From contig JBBSET010000004.1 of the NCBI GenBank assembly GCA_038239485.1, positions 32,587 to 96,586 of the forward strand: a stretch of 64,000 nt of DNA, written 5' to 3'. Each line of letters starts with the position of its first letter. The first letter of the stretch is position 1. Source of the stretch: DASQEH01 sp038239485. Lineage in GTDB: Bacteria > Actinomycetota > Actinomycetes > Propionibacteriales > Nocardioidaceae. The position numbers and the translations under genes are program-made. The notes below the pieces were generated by a model. That model saw nothing but the letters and a program-made list of their open reading frames with translations, did no database searches and was not told where the DNA came from. Shown in pieces: positions 54,099 to 62,622 of the stretch.

Positions 54099-54112
54099 GT
54101 TCGCGGACAGCG
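54099..54112 (+). promoter_or_regulatory. ClgR-type operator upstream of clpP1
   Basis: GTTCGC, five bases and GCG match the GTTCGC-N5-GCG box described for the Streptomyces activator ClgR at clp promoters. A second GTTCGC (54088-54093) lies 11 bp away, one helical turn. The box is centred about 55 bp upstream of the predicted clpP1 transcript start, a position suited to activation. Confidence 0.5.
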
Positions 54113-54196
54113 CATCGGGGCCTGCCCGGGCGTCGAGCGCCCAGCCAGCCCACGCCCGTCCACAGCGCCCGACGGCGCACGTTTAGACTCACCGAC

Positions 54197-54730
54197 GTGG
54201 CCAGGCCATTGCGGATCCGGCCGGCGGCACGAGCGCTGGTGATGGACCCGGACCACCGGGTGCTGCTCGTTCACTTCGACTTCGTCGACGGCGACCGGCC
54301 GAACGGGTTCTGGGCATGCCCTGGCGGCGGGATCCTGCCCGGGGAGTCGATAGAGGATGGATTGGTCCGCGAGCTCAACGAGGAGCTCGGGCTTGCCGTG
54401 GCCGACCCCGGCCGGCCGATCTGGGAGAAGCAGCATGTCTTCCCGATGACGTCGTGGGACGGTCAGCATGACACCTACTTCCTCGTCGAGGTCGACGCCA
54501 AGTTCGAGCCGCGCCCACACTTCACCGAGCAGGAGCTGCGCGCCGAGCACATCGACGGCATCCGGTGGTGGCGCTACGACGAGCTGCTCACCGCCCAGCA
54601 GGCGTACGACATCGAGGATGTCGAAGCGCAGGAGCGCACGGTGTTCTCACCACGACGCCTCGCCCACCTGGTCCGCGACATCGTCGTGCGCGGCCGGCCG
54701 TCGACCACACTGTGGCTCGACCCGATCTGA
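54197..54730 (+). CDS. Nudix hydrolase
   Basis: The 177-residue protein has a complete Nudix box: GGGILPGESIEDGLVRELNEELG at about residues 38-60, with the Glu residues for metal binding. It hydrolyses a nucleoside diphosphate linked to another group; the substrate cannot be told from sequence. The GTG start has TAGACT 7 nt upstream and no ribosome binding site (leaderless). It is encoded against the flanking tig and clpP genes, between them. Confidence 0.9.
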   Translation: MARPLRIRPAARALVMDPDHRVLLVHFDFVDGDRPNGFWACPGGGILPGESIEDGLVRELNEELGLAVADPGRPIWEKQHVFPMTSWDGQHDTYFLVEVDAKFEPRPHFTEQELRAEHIDGIRWWRYDELLTAQQAYDIEDVEAQERTVFSPRRLAHLVRDIVVRGRPSTTLWLDPI

Positions 54731-54781
54731 CAGGCCGGCGGCTCGTCATACCGCGTCGGCGGTCATCGTCACAGCTGGCTG

Positions 54782-56281
54782 CTAGCTCGAGGTGTCGGAC
54801 GCCGCACCGGATGCGGGCGTCTCTGCCACCTCCACGAAGTCAGCGCCTCCGATGACCTGGATATCGGCGCTCGGGTCGACGGGCCGCTCGCCTGCCGCAG
54901 CCTCGTCCAGTATCGCCTCACCGGAGGCGGCCTCGTCGAGCTCGGCCGGGTCGGCGTAGGTCCCGTCGGGCTGCAGGGTCTTGAGCTCGACCACGTTGCC
55001 CGCAGAGTCCGTCACGACCGCGCTCTCCACGACATGCGCGAGCGCCTTGCCGCGGCGTACCTCGGCCAGTAGCTCCGGCACGTGGTTGTGTTCGACCGCG
55101 TGCTTCACATAGTCCTCCGGGCTCTGGCCCGACTGCTGGGCTCGGCGCATCAGATGCTGGGTGAGCTCACCCTCGTCGACCGCCAGCGCCTCGGCCACAG
55201 CGATCTCGTCGAGCACGAACTGCGCGGCCATCGCATCGCGCACCCGCTTGTCCAGATCGATGGCGAACTCGTCCTCCGTCTGACCCTCGGACTCCAGGTA
55301 GTCGGCCTCGCTCATCCCGGCATACGACAGTTGCTCGTTGATCGAATCGCGACGCGCCTTCAGCTCGTCCGCGACGGCCGTGTCGGGAAGCGGTACGTCG
55401 ACCAACGTGAGCAGCTTCTCCAGTACCGCGTCCCGGGCTGCCGCCGCCTGTTCGACACGAGCGCCACGGAGCAGCCGGTCGAGCAGGTCCGCCCGGAGCT
55501 CCTCGACAGTGTCGAACTCCGAGGCGTTCTGGGCGAACTCGTTGTCGATGTCGGGCAGCTCCTGCTCCTTCACCGCCGTCACTTTCACCGTCACGTCGAC
55601 CATCTGGTCCTTGAACTCGCCCCCGATCAGGGTGGACGAGAAGGTCGCCTCGTCGTCGGCAGCCATCCCGAGGAGCGCCTCGTCGAGGCCTTCGAGCATG
55701 GTGCCGCGACCGACCTGGTAGCTCATCCCGGTGGCCTGTGCCTCGTCGATCGGCTCGTCGTCCTTGGCTGCCGAAAGGTCGATCGTCACGAAGTCGCCGT
55801 CGGCGGCCGGCCGGTCTACGGGGTTCAGGGTGCCGAATCGCTCGCGCAGGGACTCCACCTGCTCGTCCACCTCGTCGTCCCCGACCGTGAACTCCTCGAC
55901 CTGGGCCTCGAGGCCTTCGTAGTCGGGGAGCGTGATCTGAGGCTTGACGTCGAGCTCCACGCTGAAGTTGAGGGCCGCGCCGTCCTCGAACTGGTCGAGG
56001 TCGACCTCCGGCTGGCTCATCGGGGTGATGTTGTTGTCCTGCAGCGCCCGGAAGTACAGCTGGGGTAGCGCTTCGTTGACGGCCTCGTCGAGCACGGCGC
56101 CGCGACCGACCCGCTGGTCGATGACGACCGACGGGACGTGGCCGCGACGGAAGCCGGGGACCGTGATCTGCTGGGCGATCTTCTTGTAGGCCGCGTCGAG
56201 GCTCGGCTTGAGCTCCTCGAAGGGCACCTCGACGGTGAGCTTGACCCGAGTCGGGTTCAACGTCTCGACGGCGCTCTTCAC
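54782..56281 (-). CDS. tig: Trigger factor
   Basis: The ribosome-associated chaperone and prolyl isomerase has 499 residues. The N-terminal ribosome-binding domain shows GFRRGHVPSVVIDQRVGRGA, the peptidyl-prolyl isomerase domain lies at about 150-245 (ADGDFVTIDLSAAKDDEP, YQVGRGTMLEGLDEALLGM) and the C-terminal helical domain follows. The last 70 residues are acidic and Ala-rich, longer than in E. coli and common in Actinobacteria. GAGGAG 6 nt before the GTG at 56281 fixes the start. It is the first gene of the tig-clp block, although a Nudix gene is inserted on the other strand. Confidence 0.97.
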   Translation of the reverse strand: MKSAVETLNPTRVKLTVEVPFEELKPSLDAAYKKIAQQITVPGFRRGHVPSVVIDQRVGRGAVLDEAVNEALPQLYFRALQDNNITPMSQPEVDLDQFEDGAALNFSVELDVKPQITLPDYEGLEAQVEEFTVGDDEVDEQVESLRERFGTLNPVDRPAADGDFVTIDLSAAKDDEPIDEAQATGMSYQVGRGTMLEGLDEALLGMAADDEATFSSTLIGGEFKDQMVDVTVKVTAVKEQELPDIDNEFAQNASEFDTVEELRADLLDRLLRGARVEQAAAARDAVLEKLLTLVDVPLPDTAVADELKARRDSINEQLSYAGMSEADYLESEGQTEDEFAIDLDKRVRDAMAAQFVLDEIAVAEALAVDEGELTQHLMRRAQQSGQSPEDYVKHAVEHNHVPELLAEVRRGKALAHVVESAVVTDSAGNVVELKTLQPDGTYADPAELDEAASGEAILDEAAAGERPVDPSADIQVIGGADFVEVAETPASGAASDTSS

Positions 56282-56372
56282 AGGGTTCTCCTCTAGATCT
56301 GTCGGTGATTGACGTGTCGGCTGAGCTGACCTGTCCGGGTGGTGACAGCCCAACGATGTGCTGAGCGGCCGG

Positions 56373-56445
56373 TCGGGGCGACAGGACTCGAACCTGCGGT
56401 CTCCTGCTCCCAAAGCAGGCGCGCTAGCCACTACGCTACGCCCCG
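56373..56445 (-). tRNA. tRNA-Pro (TGG)
   Basis: The minus strand gives acceptor CGGGGCG/CGCCCCG, D arm GCGTAGTGGCTAGCGC, anticodon stem CCTGC/GCAGG with loop TTTGGGA (anticodon TGG) and T arm GCAGGTTCGAGTCCTGT. CCA is not encoded. It lies about 90 bp upstream of tig. Confidence 0.95.
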
Positions 56446-56574
56446 GTGTTCAGCCGACGAGTCTAGAGGAGAAACACCGCCGAACCCATTCGCCCTGTTC
56501 AGCGCACGCCGTCGCGACCCGGTCCGCTCGTCGGCCGCTGCGACACCGCCGCGACGCCGCCCCGGGGTTCCGGT

Positions 56575-57108
56575 TCACGGCAGGCTGTGTCGCAGGCGAA
56601 GCTCCGCCAAGGCCCGGCCATGGGAGTGCCAGAGGCTGGTCGCCCCATCCCGACTCCACCCCCGGGCGTCGTACCAGGCGCGGCTCGGGTCGTTGGCAGC
56701 CAGCACCCAGAGCGCTGCTTCCTCGTACCCGCGGCCGCCGAGCCAGCCGAGCAACGCGTCGTGAACGGCGGTTCCCGCGTCACGCCGATGCATCCTCGGG
56801 TCGGAGTAGAGCGCGTACAGCTCGCCGAGTCCTGTCGTGTCCTCCGGTTCCGCGTCGTCCTGGTTGCGGTACGGGCCGCCCGTCGCGTACGACGCCAGGA
56901 AACCGTCGACCTCAGCCACCAAGGTCGCCCGGTCAGACTCGGCGGTTGACAGCCGGTCGATCCATCGCTGCCGGTAGGTCAGCAGGCTCATCTCGTCGAG
57001 TCGCAGCTGCGGGACGACGCCGGCATAGGCGTGCTGCCAGCTGGCGATGTTGATCCGCGCCAACTCGTCGGCATCTCTGATCGTGGGTGGGCGCACGACG
57101 ACGGTCAT
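56575..57108 (-). CDS. GNAT-family N-acetyltransferase
   Basis: The 177-residue protein shows the GNAT order: N-terminal VVRPPTIRDADELARINIAS, SWQHAYAGVVP, strand-turn GELYALYSDPRMHRRDAGTAVHDALL with the acetyl-CoA pyrophosphate loop (RRDAGTA), and AALWVLAANDPSRAWYDARGW with the conserved Asn and Tyr. Substrate is unknown. It lies between tRNA-Pro and tRNA-Gly with no obvious partner. Confidence 0.9.
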   Translation of the reverse strand: MTVVVRPPTIRDADELARINIASWQHAYAGVVPQLRLDEMSLLTYRQRWIDRLSTAESDRATLVAEVDGFLASYATGGPYRNQDDAEPEDTTGLGELYALYSDPRMHRRDAGTAVHDALLGWLGGRGYEEAALWVLAANDPSRAWYDARGWSRDGATSLWHSHGRALAELRLRHSLP

Positions 57109-57252
57109 ACCGCCGATGGTGTCAGAGCGCTGATAGTGCCGGGACCTGGCCCGATGGCGGCTCGGTTCGCGGCCGCGCGGTGCGACGTGGCAGCATGGAC
57201 GCCGCGGTCCTCGGATGACTCGGGGCCTGACTCAGCGGCCCCGCCAGGGCTC

Positions 57253-57326
57253 GCGGGTGTAGCTCAATGGTAGAGCCCCAGCCTTCCAAGCTGGCCATGC
57301 CGGTTCGATCCCGGTCACCCGCTCCA
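57253..57326 (+). tRNA. tRNA-Gly (TCC)
   Basis: Acceptor GCGGGTG/CACCCGC is perfect, D arm GCTCAATGGTAGAGC, anticodon stem CCAGC/GCTGG with loop CTTCCAA (anticodon TCC), T arm GCCGGTTCGATCCCGGT. The terminal CCA is encoded, unlike the other two tRNAs in the window. Confidence 0.96.
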
Positions 57327-57524
57327 CAATCGAACACCTAGCCACAACCGGTCCGGAGCGGCCGTGCCGTCAACTCAGCAGGGGCCACGATCTCGGGCCA
57401 GACCGCGTCCGGGATGTCGGTGGTCGGGCCATTGGTAGGGCGACGTGACCGTCACGTTCGCCGCCTGCGCGAATCCCGGCTCTCAACCGGATGATTTGCC
57501 CGCCAGCACTGTCGTCATGGCCAC

Positions 57525-57908
57525 CTACGGCATCGCGTACTGAGCCTCGCCGTTGCCGAAGGACCAGTTCTCCTTCTCGGCCTCGACCAGGCTGACCACC
57601 ACATCCTCCTGCCGGAGCTGGACTCGTTCGTGCAGGCCTCTCGCCACCGCGGCGTAGAAGGCCCGCTTCTGCTGGACGGTCCGACCCACGTTGAGGGTGA
57701 TCTGGATCATCAGTGCATCGTCCGAACGCTCGATGCCCAGATACGTCGGATGGATGACGAGCCCGTCGTCGTGCTCGGCGACGACCATGAACCGGTCGTC
57801 GACAGGGACGCCGAGGGTCTCGACCATGGCGTCGTAGACGACATCGCCGACGGCAGCGCGGTAGTCGGGTGTCTTGCCTCGTCTCAGGTCGATTCGGACC
57901 AGTGGCAT
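57525..57908 (-). CDS. Tautomerase-superfamily protein
   Basis: The 127-residue protein starts MPLVRIDLRRGKTPDYRAAV: after removal of Met the N-terminal Pro would be the catalytic base of the tautomerase family. It continues GVPVDDRFMVVAEHD, MIQITLNVGRTVQQKRAFYA and QEDVVVSLVEAEKENWSFG. The length, about twice a 4-oxalocrotonate tautomerase subunit, and the ENWSFG ending fit the larger tautomerase (PF14552-like) group. The reaction is unknown. No pathway genes are adjacent. Confidence 0.88.
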   Translation of the reverse strand: MPLVRIDLRRGKTPDYRAAVGDVVYDAMVETLGVPVDDRFMVVAEHDDGLVIHPTYLGIERSDDALMIQITLNVGRTVQQKRAFYAAVARGLHERVQLRQEDVVVSLVEAEKENWSFGNGEAQYAMP

Positions 57909-58040
57909 CGGGGTCTCCTGCGCGTGTCGGGTCGGGGGTCAGCGGTGGGTCGGCAGGGTGGCCTTGCGCTCAGCCGATGATCGCGAGCACTGCGACCAAC
58001 GAACGCCTGGTCCGCCGAATGTCGTGTAGCGCATCGCGAT

Positions 58041-58170
58041 CCTCTCGCTGGAGCAAGGTGGCACCTGCTCCCTGCCATGCATGATGCCAGTCGCCCGGCG
58101 GCCGGCTGGGAGGCTGCTCCGGTGTGGTTCCACGGTGACCTCGCGAGCGGCAATCTCCTGGTCATGGAAG
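58041..58170 (+). pseudogene. Aminoglycoside-phosphotransferase-family remnant
   Basis: In one plus-strand frame the translation includes PVWFHGDLASGNLLVMED, the catalytic-loop motif (HGDL-x-x-x-N) of the APH kinase family, preceded by about 25 residues of plausible family sequence. The frame has no kinase N-lobe upstream (a stop lies at 57978-57980) and soon afterwards runs into the 3' end of the VKOR gene on the other strand. Only the short core remains, so it is a gene fragment, not a working kinase. Confidence 0.5.
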
Positions 58171-58173
58171 ACG

Positions 58174-58671
58174 CTACTCGCGAGGCTGACCCACCGGAGC
58201 GAGGGCATACCCGACGCTCAGCACCATGAACAGCAGCAGGGTGATGATGTGGACGCCCGTACACCACAGGCAGATCGCGTCGATGCGGAAGAGCTCGACC
58301 CAGATCAGGTACAGCACGAAGGCGACACCAGCGGCAGCCGCCACCAGTCGCGCGACGGCCAGCCGGGGCGAACCGCTACGCCAGGCGAGGGGCTGGCAGA
58401 GGGCGGTCATCACGACGAAGTACAGCAGCCCCGCGAGCGCCACCGGGACGCCGAAGACCCTCGAGTAGCTGCTGGTGGTGACCTTGAGGCAGTTGATGGC
58501 GCCGGTATTGGGGCACGACAGCGTGGCCGACGCGGAGTAGTGCTCGTAGGTCAGATAGGCCGCGACCGCCAGTCCGAGGACGCACAGGCCGGTCGCCACG
58601 AACGCGAGCCGGGGAACGGGTTCCCGTGGCCGTGCGGGCACAGTCGAACGTGCACGTGTCTTACTGCTCAT
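58174..58671 (-). CDS. Vitamin K epoxide reductase-family protein
   Basis: The 165-residue membrane protein has four hydrophobic helices, Cys53 and Cys61 in the loop LSCPNTGAINCLKV and the active-site pair Cys134-x-x-Cys137 (ICLWCTG). Actinobacterial VKOR re-oxidises DsbA-like proteins and passes electrons to quinone, so it supports disulfide formation outside the membrane. It lies 18 bp downstream of a thioredoxin-fold CPYC protein, its likely partner. Confidence 0.93.
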   Translation of the reverse strand: MSSKTRARSTVPARPREPVPRLAFVATGLCVLGLAVAAYLTYEHYSASATLSCPNTGAINCLKVTTSSYSRVFGVPVALAGLLYFVVMTALCQPLAWRSGSPRLAVARLVAAAAGVAFVLYLIWVELFRIDAICLWCTGVHIITLLLFMVLSVGYALAPVGQPRE

Positions 58672-58689
58672 CGTGGTACGAAGCCGTCC

Positions 58690-59580
58690 TCAGCCGCCGC
58701 TGCCGAGGTTCGTGGCTGCCGCCTGGACGCCCGCCGCGCTGCAGACGCTCGAGGGCTTCTGGTCGGTGGTCGCGCAGATGGCCGCTGTGAGGGTGTTGGC
58801 TTCGCCGTCGACCGCCTGCGCGACGTTGCTGGTGGGGTCCTTGAGTGCATCGGCTATCTGCTGGTGAGTCATCCCTTTGAGGATGCCAGGGTCGTATGCG
58901 GACCCTGTCAGCAGGTATTTCCCGCCGATGTCCATGAACGGGATGGCGCCGCCCTGTCCCGATACATACGGCGGATCGTCGTACGTGCCGAACGCCGAGG
59001 CGTCCGTGCCCGCGAGCGTGTCGAGCGGCTTCTGAGCCCGGTCCTCTGTCTCGTAAGGCTTGAAGGTGATCGTGTCGCTCGTGAAGGTCGACCCGTGGAA
59101 GCTGAGCGTCGGGGTGTCTGCGTAGACGTCGGTGTGGCTCGAGGTGGTCATTCCTAGGTTCTTGAACGACCCGAACCGTGAGAGGGCGACCACGACGCCC
59201 CAGCGGGTAGCGGCACAGTATGGGCAGTACTCCGCCCCCACGTACAGGACCTCGGGCTTACCGTTCGCAGTGAGCGCTGGTGCGGTCGTCAGTGGTACGA
59301 GCGAGGCGACCCCCTTGCCGGCTGCGACCGTGTCGAGGACCGACGAAGGCACAGTCGTCACCGTTCTGACCAGCGCCGCGTCCGCCCCGGTCGATGTCGA
59401 TGGACCAGCCGCCGCCGTACTCTGGGTCAGCTTGACGACGACCAGGACGGCGACGATGGCGAGCACGACGACAACCCCGACCCCGGCGATCGCCAGTCGG
59501 CGCGCCCGCTCCCGCCGTGCCGCCTCGGCCTGCATCCGCGCGACCTTCTCGGCGCGCTTCGCCTTCCCGTTGGTGCCCAT
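58690..59580 (-). CDS. Membrane-anchored thioredoxin-fold protein (DUF929-like)
   Basis: The 296-residue protein has a basic N-terminus, one membrane helix at about 31-50 (IAGVGVVVVLAIVAVLVVVK) and an outer domain with VLYVGAEYCPYCAATRWG (Cys119, Cys122), then GAIPFMDIGGKYLLTGSAYD with the cis-Pro region of thioredoxin folds. It ends with Cys-containing AAICATTDQKPSSVCSAAG. DUF929-type proteins of this kind act with VKOR in disulfide formation or isomerisation. It is directly upstream of the VKOR gene. Confidence 0.88.
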   Translation of the reverse strand: MGTNGKAKRAEKVARMQAEAARRERARRLAIAGVGVVVVLAIVAVLVVVKLTQSTAAAGPSTSTGADAALVRTVTTVPSSVLDTVAAGKGVASLVPLTTAPALTANGKPEVLYVGAEYCPYCAATRWGVVVALSRFGSFKNLGMTTSSHTDVYADTPTLSFHGSTFTSDTITFKPYETEDRAQKPLDTLAGTDASAFGTYDDPPYVSGQGGAIPFMDIGGKYLLTGSAYDPGILKGMTHQQIADALKDPTSNVAQAVDGEANTLTAAICATTDQKPSSVCSAAGVQAAATNLGSGG

Positions 59581-59828
59581 CAGGTCCCGTCCCCAATCGG
59601 TCGCTCGAACGCCTGCGTGACACCGCAGGTGTTCCTACCCCTCGAGCAATGATAGGTGCCGCTGCTGTGGCCCGGTCCGCTTCGCGCACCCTGGTGCCCG
59701 GGCCGCGCGGGAGGGCCCGCAACCTGTGCCCGCTGTTGGCCGCGCCTCGCAGCTGACGGGCAGTATGGAAGGGTACGCAGGTCCGGGCCAACGGCCCGGT
59801 AACCACTCAGAGAAGGCGAGCGACGCAC

Positions 59829-60737
59829 GTGCCAGCGCGGATCATGGACGGTACCTCGGTCGCGGCGGGACTGCTGAGCGACGTTGCGCGCGAGGCGGCT
59901 GAGTTCAGTGAGCAGACCGGGCGGAAGCCGACGCTTGCCGCGGTCCTCGTCGGGGACGACCCGTCGTCGCAGACCTACGTGCGGATGAAGCGCAACCGCA
60001 GCCACCAGGCTGGCCTCGACTCGCAGGTCATCGAGCTCCCGACCGAGACCTCCACCGACGAGCTGGTCACGCGGATCGAGGCGCTGTCGGCCGACCCGCT
60101 GGTCGACGGGATACTGCTGCAGCACCCAGTGCCCGGCCAGATCGACGAGCGCGCGGCCTTCGAGGCGATCTCGCCCGGCAAGGACGTCGATGGGGTGACG
60201 ATGCACAGCTTCGCCGCGATGGCGTTCGGCGAGCCGGGCTTCCATTCCTGCACCCCGGGGGGGATCCTGCGGCTGCTGGACGCCTACGACGTCGCTCTGT
60301 CGGGCCGGCACGCCGTGGTCGTCGGACGCAGCCCGATCCTCGGCAAGCCGGTCGGGATGCTGCTGCTGGCGCGCGACGCCACGGTCACCTACTGCCACTC
60401 GCGCACCCGTGCGCTCGACGAGCAGGTCCGCCAGGCCGACATCGTCGTCGCCGCGGTCGGACGGGCAGAGCTGATCCGCGGGGAGTGGATCAAGCCTGGC
60501 GCGGTTGTCATCGACGCGGGTTACAACACCGGTAACGTGGGCGACGTCGAGTACGCCGCCGCCAGCCAGCGGGCCAGCCTGATCACCCCGGTGCCAGGTG
60601 GCGTCGGACCGATGACGATCGCCCTGCTGCTCGAGCAGACGCTGCGGGCAGCCCAGGCCGCCAAGGGGTCCCGTTCTTCCGCCGAGGGGTCACGCTCTCC
60701 GGCCGACGGGTCACGTTCTTCCGGGACTGTCAGGTAG
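59829..60737 (+). CDS. folD: Bifunctional methylenetetrahydrofolate dehydrogenase/cyclohydrolase
   Basis: FolD interconverts 5,10-methylene-, methenyl- and 10-formyl-tetrahydrofolate. The 302-residue protein has DDPSSQTYVRMKRNRSHQAG (substrate Tyr and Lys), GILLQHPVP, PGKDVDGV, HSCTPGGILRLL, HAVVVGRSPILGKPVGMLLL (NADP site) and ITPVPGGVGPMTIALLLEQT. After residue 278 the tail is three copies of a 7-residue GSRS-type repeat, not part of the enzyme fold. The start is GTG with AGAAGGCGAG upstream. Confidence 0.97.
   Translation: MPARIMDGTSVAAGLLSDVAREAAEFSEQTGRKPTLAAVLVGDDPSSQTYVRMKRNRSHQAGLDSQVIELPTETSTDELVTRIEALSADPLVDGILLQHPVPGQIDERAAFEAISPGKDVDGVTMHSFAAMAFGEPGFHSCTPGGILRLLDAYDVALSGRHAVVVGRSPILGKPVGMLLLARDATVTYCHSRTRALDEQVRQADIVVAAVGRAELIRGEWIKPGAVVIDAGYNTGNVGDVEYAAASQRASLITPVPGGVGPMTIALLLEQTLRAAQAAKGSRSSAEGSRSPADGSRSSGTVR
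60666..60728 (+). repeat. 21-bp triple repeat in the folD 3' end
   Basis: Three consecutive 21-bp units encode GSRSSAE, GSRSPAD and GSRSSGT. They extend the FolD C-terminus beyond the family's usual end. Confidence 0.8.
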
Positions 60738-61084
60738 CGGCAGCCGCCGCAGCCCCTGCCGGTCCGCCCGCTCAGGCCGGGTCCCGCCCGTGGAGCACCA
60801 CCTCGTCGAGCGCCACTTGGCGGTGATCTCCGCAGGCATCGTCACCCCGGCCACCTCCGCGTGTCCTCCCAGGCGGAGGCGGCCCGCCAGGCCCCCGACA
60901 GCTCGGCCATCCCTCCGGCGAGGCCGAGGACGTCGTCGCACCGGGCCTGACGGCGGCGCTCAGCGCTAGGCGCTGGCGGCCGGCAGCGACGCCAGGCTCG
61001 GAACGATCCCGACGGGGTCTCTCATATCCCCGCTGTCGTCGACAGTCTTGTCCGAGCACTCGCCGGACGCAGCCCGCCGCGGGC
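60738..61084. other. Region between folD and the MFS gene with a gene remnant
   Basis: Apart from the remnant at 60775-60960 (listed separately) nothing in this 347-bp interval looks functional. The sequence is GC-rich with no clear promoter or terminator. Confidence 0.4.
60775..60960 (-). pseudogene. Maleylpyruvate-isomerase/TIGR03086-family remnant
   Basis: Three pieces of one family protein appear in successive frames: DDVLGLAGGMAELSGAWRAA, then HAEVAGVTMPAEITAK, then VALDEVVLHGRDPA (ending with TGA). The order matches the AAW, GVTMPAE and VALDELVVHGWD motifs of the actinobacterial TIGR03086 mycothiol-linked proteins. Two frame changes and the missing N-terminus show that this is decayed. 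Confidence 0.55.
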
Positions 61085-62566
61085 CTAGGGGTTGCGAGTG
61101 GCCTCGACAGGCGGACCGTCGATACCGCAGTAGTGCTGACGGTCACGCTTGCCCGGCGCGACCGTCCCGGGTGGGTTGCGGATGCTCACCGCAGAGATCG
61201 CTGCACCGACCACGAGGAGTGCGGCGCAGCTGACCATGGCGATCCGGAACCCGTCGGAGAACTGCCCCGGGTGCTCGTAGTCGGTGCCGGAGATACCGGC
61301 GACGACCGGGAGCACCGCGACCGCCAGCAGCCCGGCAGCTCGTGCCACCGCGTTGTTGACCCCGGACGCCACCCCGGCGTGCCGGGCGTCCGCGGCCGAT
61401 AGGACCGTGGTGGTGAGCGGCGCCACGAGCAGGGACAGCCCCAGCCCGAACACGATGACGGCCGGCAGCACGTCGAGCACGTACGACGCATGCGTGCCGA
61501 CCCTGAGCAGCAGCAGAGCGCCGCCGGCCGCGACCAGTGGCCCCAACGTCATCGGCAGCCGCGGCCCGATCCGCCCGGCCAACGCTCCGGCTCTAGCCGA
61601 CAGCACCAGCATGATCACGGTGATCGGCAACAGAGCGGTACCTGACAGCAGTGGCGAGAATCCGGCGACCACCTGCAGGTTGACGACGAGCAGGAAGAAG
61701 ACACCCCCCAGGGCCGCGTACACGGCGAACGTCACGATGTTGGCCGCGGTGAACTGCCGGTTGACGAAGATGTCCGGCGGCAGCATCGGATGGGCACTGC
61801 GGATCTCCGTCCAGACGAAGCCGGCGAAGGAGACCACGCCGACGACACCAGCAGCCACCCCGCTCGCCGACCAGCCGGAACCCGCGCTGATCAGCGCAAA
61901 CGTGACCCCGCCGAGGCCGATCGCACCCAAGGCGGCACCGAGCAGGTCCAGCTGGGGGGCGGCTTCCGGGTCCAGCGTCTCGGGCACGTGCCGTTGGGCG
62001 ATGGCGATCACGGCCGCCGCCAGCGGGACGTTGATGACGAAGATCCACCGCCACCCCGGACCACCCACGAGGTACCCGCCGATGAACGGTCCGACAGCGC
62101 TCGCGATGCCCCCAAGACCGGACCAGGCACCGATGGCCTTTGCCCGGTCCTCGGGAGCGAACGAGGCGGAGATCATCGCCAGGCTTCCCGGCGTCAACAG
62201 CGCTCCGCCGATTCCCTGCAGGGCCCTGGCGGCGATGAGTATCTCGATGGTCGGCGCGAGGGCGCACAGCGCGGAGGCGATGGCGAACCAGGCGACTCCG
62301 ACGACGAAGATCCGGCGCCGGCCATACCGGTCCCCGAGCGAGCCGCCCAGCAGGATGAGCGACGCCAATGTCAGCGTGTAGCCGTTGATCGTCCACTGGA
62401 GGCCAGCGAAACCGGCGTGCAGGTCCTGCCCCAGCGTCGGCAGCGCCACGTTGACGACGGTCGCGTCGATCCCCGCGACTCCGGACCCGAGGACCGCCGC
62501 CGTGAGAACCCAGCGTCCCGACGGCGTCCCCCACCGCACCGGCTCCGGGGCGGTCACAGCCGTCAT
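61085..62566 (-). CDS. Drug:H+ antiporter, MFS DHA2 (14-helix) family
   Basis: The 493-residue transporter has about fourteen membrane helices. Helix 1 is followed by GIDATVVNVALPTLGQDL (motif D1-like), motif A lies in GGSLGDRYGRRRIFVVG and motif C in GSLAMISASFAPEDRAKAIGAW ... GPFIGGYLVGGPGWRWIF. Family members export toxic organic compounds and antibiotics. GAGGAGG 5 nt before the ATG at 62566 fixes the start; the frame to 62977 is rejected. No regulator of the usual TetR or MarR kind is next to it. Confidence 0.92.
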   Translation of the reverse strand: MTAVTAPEPVRWGTPSGRWVLTAAVLGSGVAGIDATVVNVALPTLGQDLHAGFAGLQWTINGYTLTLASLILLGGSLGDRYGRRRIFVVGVAWFAIASALCALAPTIEILIAARALQGIGGALLTPGSLAMISASFAPEDRAKAIGAWSGLGGIASAVGPFIGGYLVGGPGWRWIFVINVPLAAAVIAIAQRHVPETLDPEAAPQLDLLGAALGAIGLGGVTFALISAGSGWSASGVAAGVVGVVSFAGFVWTEIRSAHPMLPPDIFVNRQFTAANIVTFAVYAALGGVFFLLVVNLQVVAGFSPLLSGTALLPITVIMLVLSARAGALAGRIGPRLPMTLGPLVAAGGALLLLRVGTHASYVLDVLPAVIVFGLGLSLLVAPLTTTVLSAADARHAGVASGVNNAVARAAGLLAVAVLPVVAGISGTDYEHPGQFSDGFRIAMVSCAALLVVGAAISAVSIRNPPGTVAPGKRDRQHYCGIDGPPVEATRNP

Positions 62567-62622
62567 TGCGCCTCCTCGTGTGCCGCCGGGACCGTCTCCT
62601 GACGCAGGGTATCCAAAACCCG

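Noticed and set aside
57345..57440. Coding-like stretch (DIPDAVWPEIVAPAELTARP) on the minus strand after tRNA-Gly
   Set aside because: No start, no recognisable family and under 35 codons; could be a remnant but is not supported.
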